Source: Shewanella litorisediminis (GTDB lineage Bacteria; Pseudomonadota; Gammaproteobacteria; Enterobacterales; Shewanellaceae). Taken from it: a DNA stretch of 64,000 bases. Under the pieces are notes generated by a model, which saw only the letters and a list, made by a program, of their open reading frames with translations, ran no database searches and was not told the origin of the DNA. Location: the NCBI RefSeq assembly GCF_016834455.1, contig NZ_CP069213.1, positions 4,131,501 to 4,195,500 on the forward strand, in the 5' to 3' direction. Within the stretch, counting starts at the first letter, position 1. Each line of letters begins with the position of its first letter. Positions 16,902 through 25,882 of this stretch are shown piece after piece. A program made the translations under genes and the position numbers.

Positions 16902-17948
16902 CTAATGGTCACAGCAACGGTCACCGGGGCGAAACTTCTCCCGGTAAGCCTTGGGGGTAAGGCTGGTGTGTTGGATAAAGAGCTTTCGAAATGAGCTGAC
17001 ATCTTCATACCCGAGTTCAGGCAGAATGCGTTCCAGGGGCAAATCCGTGCGCTCAAGCAAGCGTTTGGCCCTGTCGATACGCAGTTTCTGAATATAACTC
17101 GATGGGGTGTCGTGCAGCGCCGCCTTGAAGCGGCGAATAAGCGTACGCTTGCCCATGGCGAATCGCTCGGCCAGCGACTCCAACGCCAGGTCCGCGGTGA
17201 GATTGTTGCTTATCCAGCGCATGATATCGGCAACCTGTGGGTCAGCATGCAGAGGCTGCAGCGGTACCTGATCCATAAATACCCGCTGTGAGCTGCGATT
17301 GGGGTCGATTAAAAAGACCTTGGCCATGGCCAACGCAAAATGCTCATCCACCAGTTGCTCCAGCAACGCCAGCCCCAGACTGTAGCTGGCGGTCGACGCC
17401 CCCGCCGTAAAAAACGGGCCATCGCGCTCTACCAGAGACTCCATCGACAGTGTTACCGCAGGAAAGTGCTGCTCAAAAAGCGGCGCCAGCCACCAGGCTG
17501 TTGTGGCCTTGCGACTATCCAGCAGTCCGGTGGCGGCCATGAGCAAGGTGCCGGCGCAGCAAGCGGCTATGGGTACACCTCTGTCTGCCAACGCCTTAAT
17601 CTGGCCATCGAAGGCCCCAAAGGCGGCCAGTTCCCGGTGCAAATCCCGGCCATCCAGAATAAGTGGCGCTGTGATAACCAGCGCATCGACCTGTGCAACG
17701 TCCATTGCGGCTATGGGCGAAGACTCAACACCAACCCCCAGAACGCTCACCCAGCCCCCCCGGGCCGAATACAACCTGGGCTCCACAGTGGGTACGCCGG
17801 CATGACCGGTGCGCTCAGCGTAGGTATTGGCGTGACGAAACAGATCCAGAAAGGCGGTCACACCGCTCATTACCGGCGTCTCAGGTATCAGAATCGCGAT
17901 ATTCAGGGTGGGGGAAGTAATCTGAGCCATCATGTCACTTTCAACCAT
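16902..17948 (-). CDS. GlxA-family regulator (DJ-1/PfpI domain plus AraC HTH)
   Basis: A 348-residue regulator. Residues 15-190 form a DJ-1/PfpI fold, with the nucleophile-elbow region PIAACCAGTLLMAATGLLD. Residues 230-335 hold two AraC helix-turn-helix units (LALESLAERFAMGKRTLIRRFK and PLERILPELGYEDVSSFRKLF). This class senses amino-acid or polyamine-like metabolites. Several Met codons near the start make the first residue uncertain; Met6 or Met7 are alternatives. It is divergent from a 64-residue membrane protein, a possible target. Confidence 0.88.
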   Translation of the reverse strand: MVESDMMAQITSPTLNIAILIPETPVMSGVTAFLDLFRHANTYAERTGHAGVPTVEPRLYSARGGWVSVLGVGVESSPIAAMDVAQVDALVITAPLILDGRDLHRELAAFGAFDGQIKALADRGVPIAACCAGTLLMAATGLLDSRKATTAWWLAPLFEQHFPAVTLSMESLVERDGPFFTAGASTASYSLGLALLEQLVDEHFALAMAKVFLIDPNRSSQRVFMDQVPLQPLHADPQVADIMRWISNNLTADLALESLAERFAMGKRTLIRRFKAALHDTPSSYIQKLRIDRAKRLLERTDLPLERILPELGYEDVSSFRKLFIQHTSLTPKAYREKFRPGDRCCDH

Positions 17949-18026
17949 AAAACTGTCATTAACGACACTTTAAGGCCTGCTGGCGTTTTTTTAAACTCTT
18001 TTCATCGCCACCAAGGAGGTAAGGCC

Positions 18027-18221
18027 ATGAAAAAGTTTTCTCTGACTCAGATTCTGATGGGCAGCGGTTATTTGGGTATTAGCTGGTATCTGTTGCTGTG
18101 GCTGAATTTTCAGTTGGCGGCCTCACCCATGGTGCACTTTGTGGTGTTACCGACCCTGATGCTCATCACCGCCCTCGGCGCCGGATTGCTGTGGCGCCGG
18201 GGATGCGACTGCAGCGACTAA
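18027..18221 (+). CDS. Small membrane protein, divergent from GlxA-type regulator
   Basis: A 64-residue protein with a near-perfect AAGGAGG 7 nt before its ATG. Two membrane helices (residues 10-28 and 35-55: HFVVLPTLMLITALGAGLL) are followed by a basic-to-acidic Cys-containing tail (WRRGCDCSD). It lies at the 3' end of a much longer frame starting near 17340, which is antisense to the regulator and not real. The stop overlaps the end of the convergent response-regulator gene by 4 bp. Function unknown. Confidence 0.75.
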   Translation: MKKFSLTQILMGSGYLGISWYLLLWLNFQLAASPMVHFVVLPTLMLITALGAGLLWRRGCDCSD

Positions 18222-19348
18222 AAGGTTTGCACCATGGCATCGAGCTGCTCGACTATGTCATGCAACTTTCTGTCGACCGTCAGTCCAGACTCAAGGTGCG
18301 CCAGGCTCTCATCCAGCTTGTCTTTGATGACCCCGGTTATCCAGAGCTCTTGCTCTTCCGACAGCCCCATAGACAAAAAGCCGGTCTCTATTTCCAGCAT
18401 CAGTTGATTCATGATGGAGAGGTTTTTCTCCTTGTGGTCTACCTGGAAGTCTTTGATTTCCTCGAGGGCTGCCCGGGATTGGCGTATGGTGTCCATCATA
18501 AGGGAGAGCCGCTGCTGGGCAATTCGGGTGTCGGCGGTGACCCGCTGATTAAGGTCATGGGCGGCCTCCATCAGGATAAGCAGATAGTCTTTAAGCTCAC
18601 CGACACGCTGTGGTTCATCCGGCAGATTTTTCACCAGCATCACCACAGAAGAAAATTTTAAAATCAGCCGGTTACCTTTCTCCAGCATGCGACACTCAAA
18701 CTCCGACGCCCTGTCCATCAGCACCTGCTCAAGGGGCTGCACTGCCCCCTGACTCGCGGCATAAAAGGGTTTGCCTCCCACGCCAACGATGCGACTGCAC
18801 ACCTGCACCCCAAAGTTGGCACTGGCACGGCAGATTTCCTGCACCAGAGCCTGGGCATCCCTGTGCTTGGTGCTGGCCCGCAGAAAGTTAACCACCACAC
18901 CGATATCCGCCGCACTGTGCATGGCGGCCATCACCATGGCGGTGGCTTCCCGTTTTTCGCTGGAGAGCTGTAACCGCTGCGCAGCCTGGGACAGGGTAAG
19001 CCGTACCTTGCGCAGCAATATCTCGGGCTCAAACGGTTTGGTAATATAGTCCTGGCCTCCGGCAGCAAAGCCCTTGAGGATTTCGTCGGTTTCTGTGTTC
19101 GCCGACACAAAGATCACCGGCAACTCGGGCCAGTCCATCTTCAGCCGACTGCACGCCTCATAACCGTCCATGGGTTCCATCACCACATCCATCAACACCA
19201 GTTCGGGATTGGCTTGGGCAATCATTTCAAGCGCCTGGGCACCATTGGTGGCCACCCTGATGCGATAATCCTGCTTGAGGATTTCCATCAAAATGCGAAT
19301 TTCGTTGGGAGAGTCATCCACCAACAAGAGTTCCGGCTTATCACGCAT
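18218..19348 (-). CDS. Response regulator with unclassified C-terminal domain
   Basis: A 376-residue protein. Residues 5-120 are a receiver domain with Asp11/Asp12, phosphorylation site Asp54 (VLMDVVMEPMDGY), Ser82 and Lys104 (ITKPF), all intact. The remaining 255 residues contain no HTH, GGDEF, HD-GYP or kinase domain that I recognise. They include a GAF-like middle (DAQALVQEICRASANFGVQV onward) and an Asp/Leu-rich helical end with coiled-coil character (residues 265-375). The gene touches the Hpt gene upstream (stop and start share a base). The pair looks like the output end of a phosphorelay. Confidence 0.82.
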   Translation of the reverse strand: MRDKPELLLVDDSPNEIRILMEILKQDYRIRVATNGAQALEMIAQANPELVLMDVVMEPMDGYEACSRLKMDWPELPVIFVSANTETDEILKGFAAGGQDYITKPFEPEILLRKVRLTLSQAAQRLQLSSEKREATAMVMAAMHSAADIGVVVNFLRASTKHRDAQALVQEICRASANFGVQVCSRIVGVGGKPFYAASQGAVQPLEQVLMDRASEFECRMLEKGNRLILKFSSVVMLVKNLPDEPQRVGELKDYLLILMEAAHDLNQRVTADTRIAQQRLSLMMDTIRQSRAALEEIKDFQVDHKEKNLSIMNQLMLEIETGFLSMGLSEEQELWITGVIKDKLDESLAHLESGLTVDRKLHDIVEQLDAMVQTF

Positions 19349-19944
19349 CAGGCTTCCCTCCCCAGCATTCTGGCCAAAACCGATTTGGCTGCGCGCACAT
19401 CGAATGCATCGAATTGTTTAATAAACAGATTGAAATCATCCTGGTATCTCTCGGGCACCCTCAGTTGCCTCAGTTCGAGAAACATGGCGTCTGCCGCAGC
19501 GAAATCGCTGTCAATGAGCGCTTCGAGCCGTTTCAGCCGCACCAGCATTTCAGTCATGCTGATGGCGACCGTCTCCGGCGCCTGCCGGGCGCCATGCAAT
19601 GCATCGAGTTCACCCGCCAACTGCTGCCAGGCGTCGAGACACACCAGGCACAGCTCAGGGGAAACAGGCACTTCGCCATTCTTGATTGCGCTTTCTATGG
19701 CCGCCGCCGCGCCGCTCAAGCGCCCGGCACTGATATTGGCAGCGCTGCCCTTGAGGGTATGGGTCAGGATCCTGAGTTCATTCCATTGACCTGTCTCAAA
19801 CAGGGTCTGCAAACGTTCCGGGAACGTTTGAAAATCTTCCGAAAACTTTGCCAGCACCGCATTCAGGAGTCCCTGATTGCCCCCTAGGCGTTTCAGGGCA
19901 GAGGCATAATCCAGCGCTTGTTGTGGGCTTGCGGGCTGGGGCAT
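19348..19944 (-). CDS. Hpt-domain phosphotransfer protein
   Basis: A 198-residue protein with an Hpt domain at about residues 10-100. Its phosphorylation site is His62 in THTLKGSAANIS. The remaining 100 residues are helical and hold a second, non-Hpt region. The ATG at 19944 was chosen because GGAG sits 7 nt upstream; longer starts at 19968 and 19983 lack a site. It is directly followed by the response regulator. A hybrid kinase donating the phosphate is not in the window. Confidence 0.82.
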   Translation of the reverse strand: MPQPASPQQALDYASALKRLGGNQGLLNAVLAKFSEDFQTFPERLQTLFETGQWNELRILTHTLKGSAANISAGRLSGAAAAIESAIKNGEVPVSPELCLVCLDAWQQLAGELDALHGARQAPETVAISMTEMLVRLKRLEALIDSDFAAADAMFLELRQLRVPERYQDDFNLFIKQFDAFDVRAAKSVLARMLGREA

Positions 19945-20174
19945 TGTCTGTCTCCAAAGGCTGTCCATAGCATGGTGACACATGCTGAAGTGAATGAATT
20001 GGCTGCATAAAATCGCGAGCGACGTTGGAAAGTATAGTCAGCGCTCCAAACAGCAGCAGAATTTTATCCTCCGGAAGCTGCGGCCACCCTCTACGCAGCA
20101 AAAAACTGGATTGTGTTATTAGGGCTTGTTAATGTTGATTTTTTAATCCCTTCAACAAGGAAAAGGACGTCTCA

Positions 20175-22913
20175 ATGCAAACCACTTTCAAGCGGCGCCT
20201 GCCGACCCTGGCCACCGCCATGGTGCTGGCTCTGTGCAGCCTCACCCCACTTCAGGCCCTGGCCGACTTACAAAAGGTGACCGAGGTAGAAGGTATCAGC
20301 GAATACCGCCTCGACAATGGTCTCAAGGTGCTGTTGTTCCCCGACCCCACCAAGGAAACCGTCACCGTTAACGTGACATACAAAGTCGGCTCCAAGCACG
20401 AAAATTACGGCGAGACCGGCATGGCCCACCTGCTGGAGCACCTGGTGTTCAAGGGAACCCCAAAGCACAGGGACATTCCGGCAGAATTGAGCTCCCACGG
20501 TGCCCGCCCCAACGGCACCACCTGGACAGATCGCACCAACTACTTTGAAACCTTCGCCGCCACCGAAGAAAACATCGACTGGGCGCTGTCGATGGAATCG
20601 GACCGCATGGTCAATTCCTTTATCGCCAAGAAAGATCTCGACAGCGAAATGACGGTGGTGCGCAACGAGTTTGAGCGCGGCGAAAACAGTCCTTTTCGCA
20701 TCACGCTGCAGCGCATGATGGCCTCTGCCTTTGAATGGCATAACTATGGCAAGTCCACCATTGGTGCGCGCTCGGATTTGGAGAATGTCTCCATCGAACG
20801 TCTGCAGGATTTTTACCGCAAGTATTATCAGCCCGATAACGCCACCCTGATTGTGGCGGGTAAGTTTGCACCTGAGGACATGCTCAAAAAAATTGAAGCC
20901 ACCTTCGGCACCATCCCCAAACCCAATCGCACCATCGATCCCCTCTACACAGTGGAGCCTGCACAGGACGGTGAACGTCAGGTTACCGTGCGCCGGGTTG
21001 GCGATGTGCAACTGCTCGGCACCATCTATCATGTGCCACCGGGCGCCCACGAAGACTTTGCCGCCATCGATGTGCTCAATGAAGTGCTGTCGGCCACCCC
21101 CAACGGTCGCCTGCATAAAGCGCTGGTCGAGGCCAAGCTGGCGTCCTCGGTATTTGGGATGAACTTCCAGTGGCAAGATCCCGGTGTGGCCATTTTTATG
21201 GCCGAAATGGACAAGACCGCCGATATGGATGCCACCCAGAAGGCGCTGCTGGATACCCTGGAGTCGATTCGCAGCAATCCCATTACCGATAAGGAAGTGG
21301 AAACCGCCAAGCGCACCCTGCTGAAGAACCTGACGCTGGCCTTCAACTCCTCCGAGCGCGTAGCACTTGAGCTGTCTGAGTGGCTGGGCATGGGCGACTG
21401 GCGTTTGCTGTTTCTAAACCGTGACCGCCTGGAAAAAGTCAGCGCCGCAGATGTGCAGCGGGTGGCGGAATACTACCTCACCCAGAATAACCGCACCCTG
21501 GGGCGCTTTATTCCGGCCGAGAAGCCAGCACGGGTAGAAATTCCTCTGGTGGCCGACGTCGATGCCCTGGTGAAAGACTACAAGGGCCGCGAGCAGGTGG
21601 CACAGGGTGAAGCCTTTGACCCCTCACAGGCCAACATCGACAGCCGCACCGAAACCCTGACCCTGAGTTCAGGCACCAAGGTCTCTTTGCTGCAGAAAAA
21701 GACCCGTGGTGAGTCAGTGGTGGTGAGGATAAGCGGTCAGTTCGGCGACCTGCGCAGCCTGTCCGGCAAAAATGCCGTTGGCGATGCCGTGGGTGAAATG
21801 CTGCTGCGCGGCTCAAGCAAGTACAGCCGCGAACAGATCAAAGAAGAGCTGGATCAGCTGCAGGCAAGCCTGCGTATCGGTGGCAGCAATGGCAACCTGT
21901 TTGCTTCGGTGGAGACCACCAGGGCCAACCTGCTGCCGGTGCTCGACATACTCACAGATGTGCTGCGCAGTCCCAGCTTCCCTGAAAAAGAATTTGAGCT
22001 GTACAAGACCGAAACCAAGGTGGCCATTGAGCAGAACCTGCAGGACCCGCAGTCGCTGGCCTTCAATGCCTTCAGCCGCCACCAATCACCCTATGGCAAG
22101 GACGATCCACGTTACGTGGGCACCTTCGAAGAACAGCTGGCCGAGCTGGATAAGCTGACTCTGAAGCAGGTGAAGCGTTATCACGCCGACTTCTACAATG
22201 CCAAGCAGATGCAGGTGTCCATTATCGGTGACTTCGATAAAGACGCCACCGTCAGCGCCCTGGACACCCTCACCAAGGGCTGGAAGAGCAAGCAGACATA
22301 CCAGCGTATCGCCTCGCCTTATGTGAAGCTCGATGCCCAACCCATCACCTTCAACACCCCTGATAAGGAAAACGCCACCTTTGTGGCGTCCCTCAGCCTG
22401 CCTGTGGGTGACATGGATGCCGATGCACCAGCGCTGACCCTGGGTAACTACATCCTCGGCGGCGGCTTCTTAAGCTCGCGTCTGGCTACCCGCCTGCGCC
22501 AGCAGGATGGCCTGAGCTACGGTGCCGGTTCTTTCCTGCGTTTAAGCAGCGAAGATCAGCGCGGCTCCCTGGGTGCGTACGCCATCTGCGCGCCTCAAAA
22601 CCTGGCCAGGGTTGAACTCGGCTTCAGGGAGGAGATAGCGAGGCTGCTGAAGGACGGCTTTACCGCCGACGAAGTGGAGGCCGCCAAGTCTGGCTTGCTG
22701 CAGGGCCGCAAGGTCAGCCGCTCGCAGGACAAAGAATTGGTGGGCACCCTTGTGAGCAACCTCAAGCTTGAGCGCACCATGGCCTTTGACGCCGACTTTG
22801 AAGCCAAACTGGCGGCGCTCACGGCAGATGACCTTAACAAGGCCTTCCGCAAATACATCAAGGTGGATGATTTCGCCCTGATTAAAGCGGGCGATCAAAG
22901 CAAGGTTGAGTAA
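20175..22913 (+). CDS. Periplasmic M16-family zinc metallopeptidase
   Basis: A 912-residue protein with a signal peptide (residues 1-30, cleaving near ALA). The inverzincin motif HLLEH (His85, Glu88, His89) and distal Glu165, 76 residues after the last His, match the HxxEH-x75-E zinc site of M16. There are two M16 halves: the N-terminal half is catalytic, and the C-terminal half (from about 480) lacks the motif but keeps the fold, with the conserved FLSSRLATRLRQQDGLSYGAGS segment. The ATG is preceded by AAGGA. It probably degrades peptides in the periplasm. A strong terminator follows. Confidence 0.92.
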   Translation: MQTTFKRRLPTLATAMVLALCSLTPLQALADLQKVTEVEGISEYRLDNGLKVLLFPDPTKETVTVNVTYKVGSKHENYGETGMAHLLEHLVFKGTPKHRDIPAELSSHGARPNGTTWTDRTNYFETFAATEENIDWALSMESDRMVNSFIAKKDLDSEMTVVRNEFERGENSPFRITLQRMMASAFEWHNYGKSTIGARSDLENVSIERLQDFYRKYYQPDNATLIVAGKFAPEDMLKKIEATFGTIPKPNRTIDPLYTVEPAQDGERQVTVRRVGDVQLLGTIYHVPPGAHEDFAAIDVLNEVLSATPNGRLHKALVEAKLASSVFGMNFQWQDPGVAIFMAEMDKTADMDATQKALLDTLESIRSNPITDKEVETAKRTLLKNLTLAFNSSERVALELSEWLGMGDWRLLFLNRDRLEKVSAADVQRVAEYYLTQNNRTLGRFIPAEKPARVEIPLVADVDALVKDYKGREQVAQGEAFDPSQANIDSRTETLTLSSGTKVSLLQKKTRGESVVVRISGQFGDLRSLSGKNAVGDAVGEMLLRGSSKYSREQIKEELDQLQASLRIGGSNGNLFASVETTRANLLPVLDILTDVLRSPSFPEKEFELYKTETKVAIEQNLQDPQSLAFNAFSRHQSPYGKDDPRYVGTFEEQLAELDKLTLKQVKRYHADFYNAKQMQVSIIGDFDKDATVSALDTLTKGWKSKQTYQRIASPYVKLDAQPITFNTPDKENATFVASLSLPVGDMDADAPALTLGNYILGGGFLSSRLATRLRQQDGLSYGAGSFLRLSSEDQRGSLGAYAICAPQNLARVELGFREEIARLLKDGFTADEVEAAKSGLLQGRKVSRSQDKELVGTLVSNLKLERTMAFDADFEAKLAALTADDLNKAFRKYIKVDDFALIKAGDQSKVE

Positions 22914-22928
22914 GCTTCTCCCCCAAGT

Positions 22929-22964
22929 AAAAACCGGACGCCTTGGCGTCCGGTTTTTTATTTT
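22929..22964 (+). terminator. Rho-independent terminator of the M16 gene
   Basis: AAAACCGGACGCC (22929-22941) pairs with GGCGTCCGGTTTT (22944-22956) around a short loop, followed by TTATTTT. It lies between convergent genes and can also serve the protease gene on the minus strand. Confidence 0.9.
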
Positions 22965-22974
22965 GATGCTCAAC

Positions 22975-24375
22975 TCAATTGGCTGGGGCGTATGCCTTAC
23001 CCTGGCCATACACATCATCGCGGCCAGGCTTGCCCAGATCCTGTGCCAAACGGCGCATCTCTGCTTCCAGCTTGGGTGGATCCATACGACCACCATTGGC
23101 GCTCACTATCAGTGCCGCCACGCCAGCGGCATGAGGCGAGGCCATGGAAGTGCCCACTGACCAGTACCAACCGTTGTTACCGGTGGAAAACACGAAGTCA
23201 AACACGTAGCAGAAACGGGTTAAACCAGCCACGGTACAAGGCGAGGTACCGCCCGGGATAAACAGGCTGCTATAGTCCCCTCCCGGGGCGGCAAACTCGA
23301 TTTCTGACTGGCCATAGTTGGAGTAAATCGCCAAATTATCCAGGTTGGCGCCTGAGTTTGCCCCCCACAGCTGTGGGCCAAGAGCCGATACGGCGTTGAC
23401 CGCGGGCAGGCCGGATGGCAGGTGCATCAGGCTGTCAGTATGGTCCAAATCGGTCGCTTCGTTACCCGCGGAGGCAAACAGGGTCACGCCGTGCTTACGG
23501 GCATAGTTAGCAGCCTTGGCGTAAGTTCCGATAAACTGGGCAATCCCGTCTTTTCCACCCACATCAAAGCGGATGTCATCCGAAGTGTCGTAAGGTGTGT
23601 CATTCACGTCAAACAGCCCATTACGGCGTACCGACAGTCCCAGACTCATGTTGATAATGTCTACGCCGTTGTCTGCGGCATAGACCATGGCCTGCATGGT
23701 GCCGTAGGAACTGCCGGTACCGCTATCGGCCGACAGCACTTTCAGGATCACCAATTCAGCCTCGGGGGCTACTCCTATTACACCAAAGCCGTTATCTGCT
23801 GCTGCAATGGTCCCTGCTGTATGAGTGCCGTGATTGAAGGTATCAGTGCCAGCGTAATCCCATGCCTCATTCATCACAAAGGAACGGCTCAGATCCGTAT
23901 TGATGTTGGGGGCCAGATCAGGGTGATCCGCATCGGCGCCGCTGTCCAGTACAGCCACCCGCACGCCCGCGCCGCGATATCCAGCGTTCCAGGCGTCCAC
24001 AGCCCCCACAGCTACATGACCCCATTGCAGGTCAAAGAAGAAATCATCATCGCCGCTGGCGGGCGGGTTGGCAAAGCTGGCCGTAAGTGGGATTGACTGA
24101 ACACTGGATGCGGGCGCCGCGTCGGGCACTTGAGGCACAAAAGCAGTGGCATCGGGTACTAATGCCATACCGCTGCTTGCTGCGGCATCTGCCGACCCAA
24201 AAGCAACCTGACAGACACCGATTTGAGGAATACAGCTCTTGAGCACACCACCCTTGGCAGCTACTTCGGCGGCCACGGCTTGTTGATTAAGCTGGCCATT
24301 AACGTTCAGCATAAAGTCCATGCTATAAGCCTGACCGGAACAGAGTACAGCCAAGGCCAACAATGATTTTTTCAT
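22975..24375 (-). CDS. Secreted subtilisin-like serine protease (S8)
   Basis: A 466-residue protease. A signal peptide (1-18, MKKSLLALAVLCSGQAYS) and a propeptide-like region (20-110) precede the catalytic domain. The triad is Asp144 (VAVLDSGAD), His182 (NHGTHTAG) and Ser410 (GTSMASPHAAG). Oxyanion Asn lies in FASAGNEATD. The C-terminus ends at DDVYGQGKAYAPAN without an extra P/Homo B or PPC domain, so it is relatively compact. It acts outside the cytoplasm. The 270 bp upstream show no second gene. Confidence 0.92.
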   Translation of the reverse strand: MKKSLLALAVLCSGQAYSMDFMLNVNGQLNQQAVAAEVAAKGGVLKSCIPQIGVCQVAFGSADAAASSGMALVPDATAFVPQVPDAAPASSVQSIPLTASFANPPASGDDDFFFDLQWGHVAVGAVDAWNAGYRGAGVRVAVLDSGADADHPDLAPNINTDLSRSFVMNEAWDYAGTDTFNHGTHTAGTIAAADNGFGVIGVAPEAELVILKVLSADSGTGSSYGTMQAMVYAADNGVDIINMSLGLSVRRNGLFDVNDTPYDTSDDIRFDVGGKDGIAQFIGTYAKAANYARKHGVTLFASAGNEATDLDHTDSLMHLPSGLPAVNAVSALGPQLWGANSGANLDNLAIYSNYGQSEIEFAAPGGDYSSLFIPGGTSPCTVAGLTRFCYVFDFVFSTGNNGWYWSVGTSMASPHAAGVAALIVSANGGRMDPPKLEAEMRRLAQDLGKPGRDDVYGQGKAYAPAN

Positions 24376-24647
24376 TTTAGGATCCCTTAAAAAGATTGAT
24401 TTACTGTTACCGCTGAACAGTGGACATCACCGGGACTCCTCTTCCTCCGGACCGACTGCAAGACCATAAACATTAACGAACCCCCAGCGGAATACAACCC
24501 TGACAGGCACATAAAATTGCTCGATATAATGATAAATTAAAGAAATTCAGACGATTATTCTAAAGGCACTTTTTACTTGCCCGACCTCTTTCCTGGCCGT
24601 ACCTTTAGACTTCTTCATTGGCGCTGTAGTTGGGGAGATGTGCCGCA

Positions 24648-25046
24648 ATGATTAAGCAGGTGGGCAACACACAAATACGGGACAAACATCTTGCCAGCTG
24701 CCACTGCGGCGCCGTGGTATTGGAGCTTCATTTGCCCGACGGGATAGTGAATCCCCGCCGGTGTAACTGCTCCATGTGCCGTCGCAGGGGCGCCGTCGCC
24801 GCCAGTGTGCCGTTGGCGGGTCTGAAAATTCTTAAAGGTCAGGACTCGCTGCGCCAGTACCAATTCAACACCTGCACCGCCAGGCATTTCTTTTGCGGCC
24901 ACTGCGGTATCTATACCCATCACCAACGCCGCTCCAACCCAGCCGAGTTTGGTTATAACCTGGGCTGTTTGGAAGGCGTGGATCCCTTCCTCGTGGGAGA
25001 AGTTCCAATCTGTGATGGAGTAAACCATCCCTCGGATGCCCGTTAG
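24648..25046 (+). CDS. GFA-family protein (CENP-V/GFA domain)
   Basis: A 132-residue protein of the glutathione-dependent formaldehyde-activating fold. SCHCGAVVLEL, CNCSMCRRRG and FFCGHCGIYT supply the expected zinc ligands (CxC, CxxC, CxxC). The GFA activity label of this family is now doubted, so the substrate is unknown. The ATG at 24648, with GGGAG about 10 nt before, was taken over an in-frame alternative start at 24630. The nearby formate/formaldehyde-type genes are too far to imply a link. Confidence 0.85.
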   Translation: MIKQVGNTQIRDKHLASCHCGAVVLELHLPDGIVNPRRCNCSMCRRRGAVAASVPLAGLKILKGQDSLRQYQFNTCTARHFFCGHCGIYTHHQRRSNPAEFGYNLGCLEGVDPFLVGEVPICDGVNHPSDAR

Positions 25047-25243
25047 GCCAAAGAGCTGCGGCTCCCCTGTGGTGCAAACACCGGCCGGGGCATGTCCATT
25101 TCTGCGCTTTAGCCACAGCAACACCGCGTGTCAGCCTGACAGGGTATGACCCGGCACTGCCACCCGCTGATTACTGCCAAGGTGCAGCGTCACCGACATA
25201 GCCAGCCTGTGCTAGTGTTGATAGAGATCCTGGGGAGAAAGAA

Positions 25244-25882
25244 ATGACAAGCCGGTTACTGCGCTGGGCGGAGTTTGTCTGCATGTTTGTGCTCCTGCCA
25301 CTCACCGCCTTTCACTATCGACACTTACTGAGCAACTGGTTGTTGCCTGTGTTGTGCCTGCTGGCACTGCTGTGCCTGTATTTGATCCTGAGCGATAGTC
25401 GCTTCAAGCGTTTTCGTCTGACCAACTATGCCAATCTGAAACGCCTGCTGTGGTACTCACCGGCGCTGTTCGGTGTTGGCGTGCCTATCTCTGTTACGGC
25501 CTTCTCCGCCTATGCTCCCGAACAGCTGTTTATTCTGCCCACCCGCGATTTTTACACCTGGTGCCTGCTGCTTGCCCTGTATCCACTGTTTTCAGTGATA
25601 CCGCAGGAGCTGATATTCCGGACTTATTTATTTCATCGATTCAAGGGGATAATGCCGAGTAAAACGCTCAGGATTTGGGTCAGTGCGGCGGTATTCGCTC
25701 TGGCCCATATTATCTATGCCAATTGGATTGCCATGGTGCTCGCGTTTGTGGGAGGGCTGATATTTGCTTACACCTATGCCAGCTCCCGCTCAACCGCCGC
25801 CTGCGTGCTGGAACACAGCCTATGGGGGCTGTGGTTGTTTACCCTTGGTGCAGGCCAGTATCTTAGCCTCTCCCCTCAGTGA
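25244..25882 (+). CDS. CPBP-family intramembrane protein, variant active site
   Basis: A 212-residue polytopic protein with about six helices. The CPBP (CAAX/Rce1-like) motifs read PQELIFRTYLFHR, FALAHIIYANW and EHSLWG. In classical members the first motif is EExxxR; here the first Glu is Gln. The His residues of motifs 2 and 3 are kept. It may be an altered protease or a non-proteolytic relative. GGGGAG precedes the ATG. The stop overlaps the convergent EAL gene by 7 bp. Confidence 0.82.
   Translation: MTSRLLRWAEFVCMFVLLPLTAFHYRHLLSNWLLPVLCLLALLCLYLILSDSRFKRFRLTNYANLKRLLWYSPALFGVGVPISVTAFSAYAPEQLFILPTRDFYTWCLLLALYPLFSVIPQELIFRTYLFHRFKGIMPSKTLRIWVSAAVFALAHIIYANWIAMVLAFVGGLIFAYTYASSRSTAACVLEHSLWGLWLFTLGAGQYLSLSPQ

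Noticed and set aside
17340..18026. Upstream part of a 293-codon plus-strand frame
   Set aside because: Antisense to the GlxA-type regulator. Only its last 64 codons, from the ATG with AAGGAGG, are supported.
20268..21176. 302-codon minus-strand frame in the M16 gene
   Set aside because: Antisense shadow of the HLLEH-containing coding region; composition is typical of reversed coding DNA.
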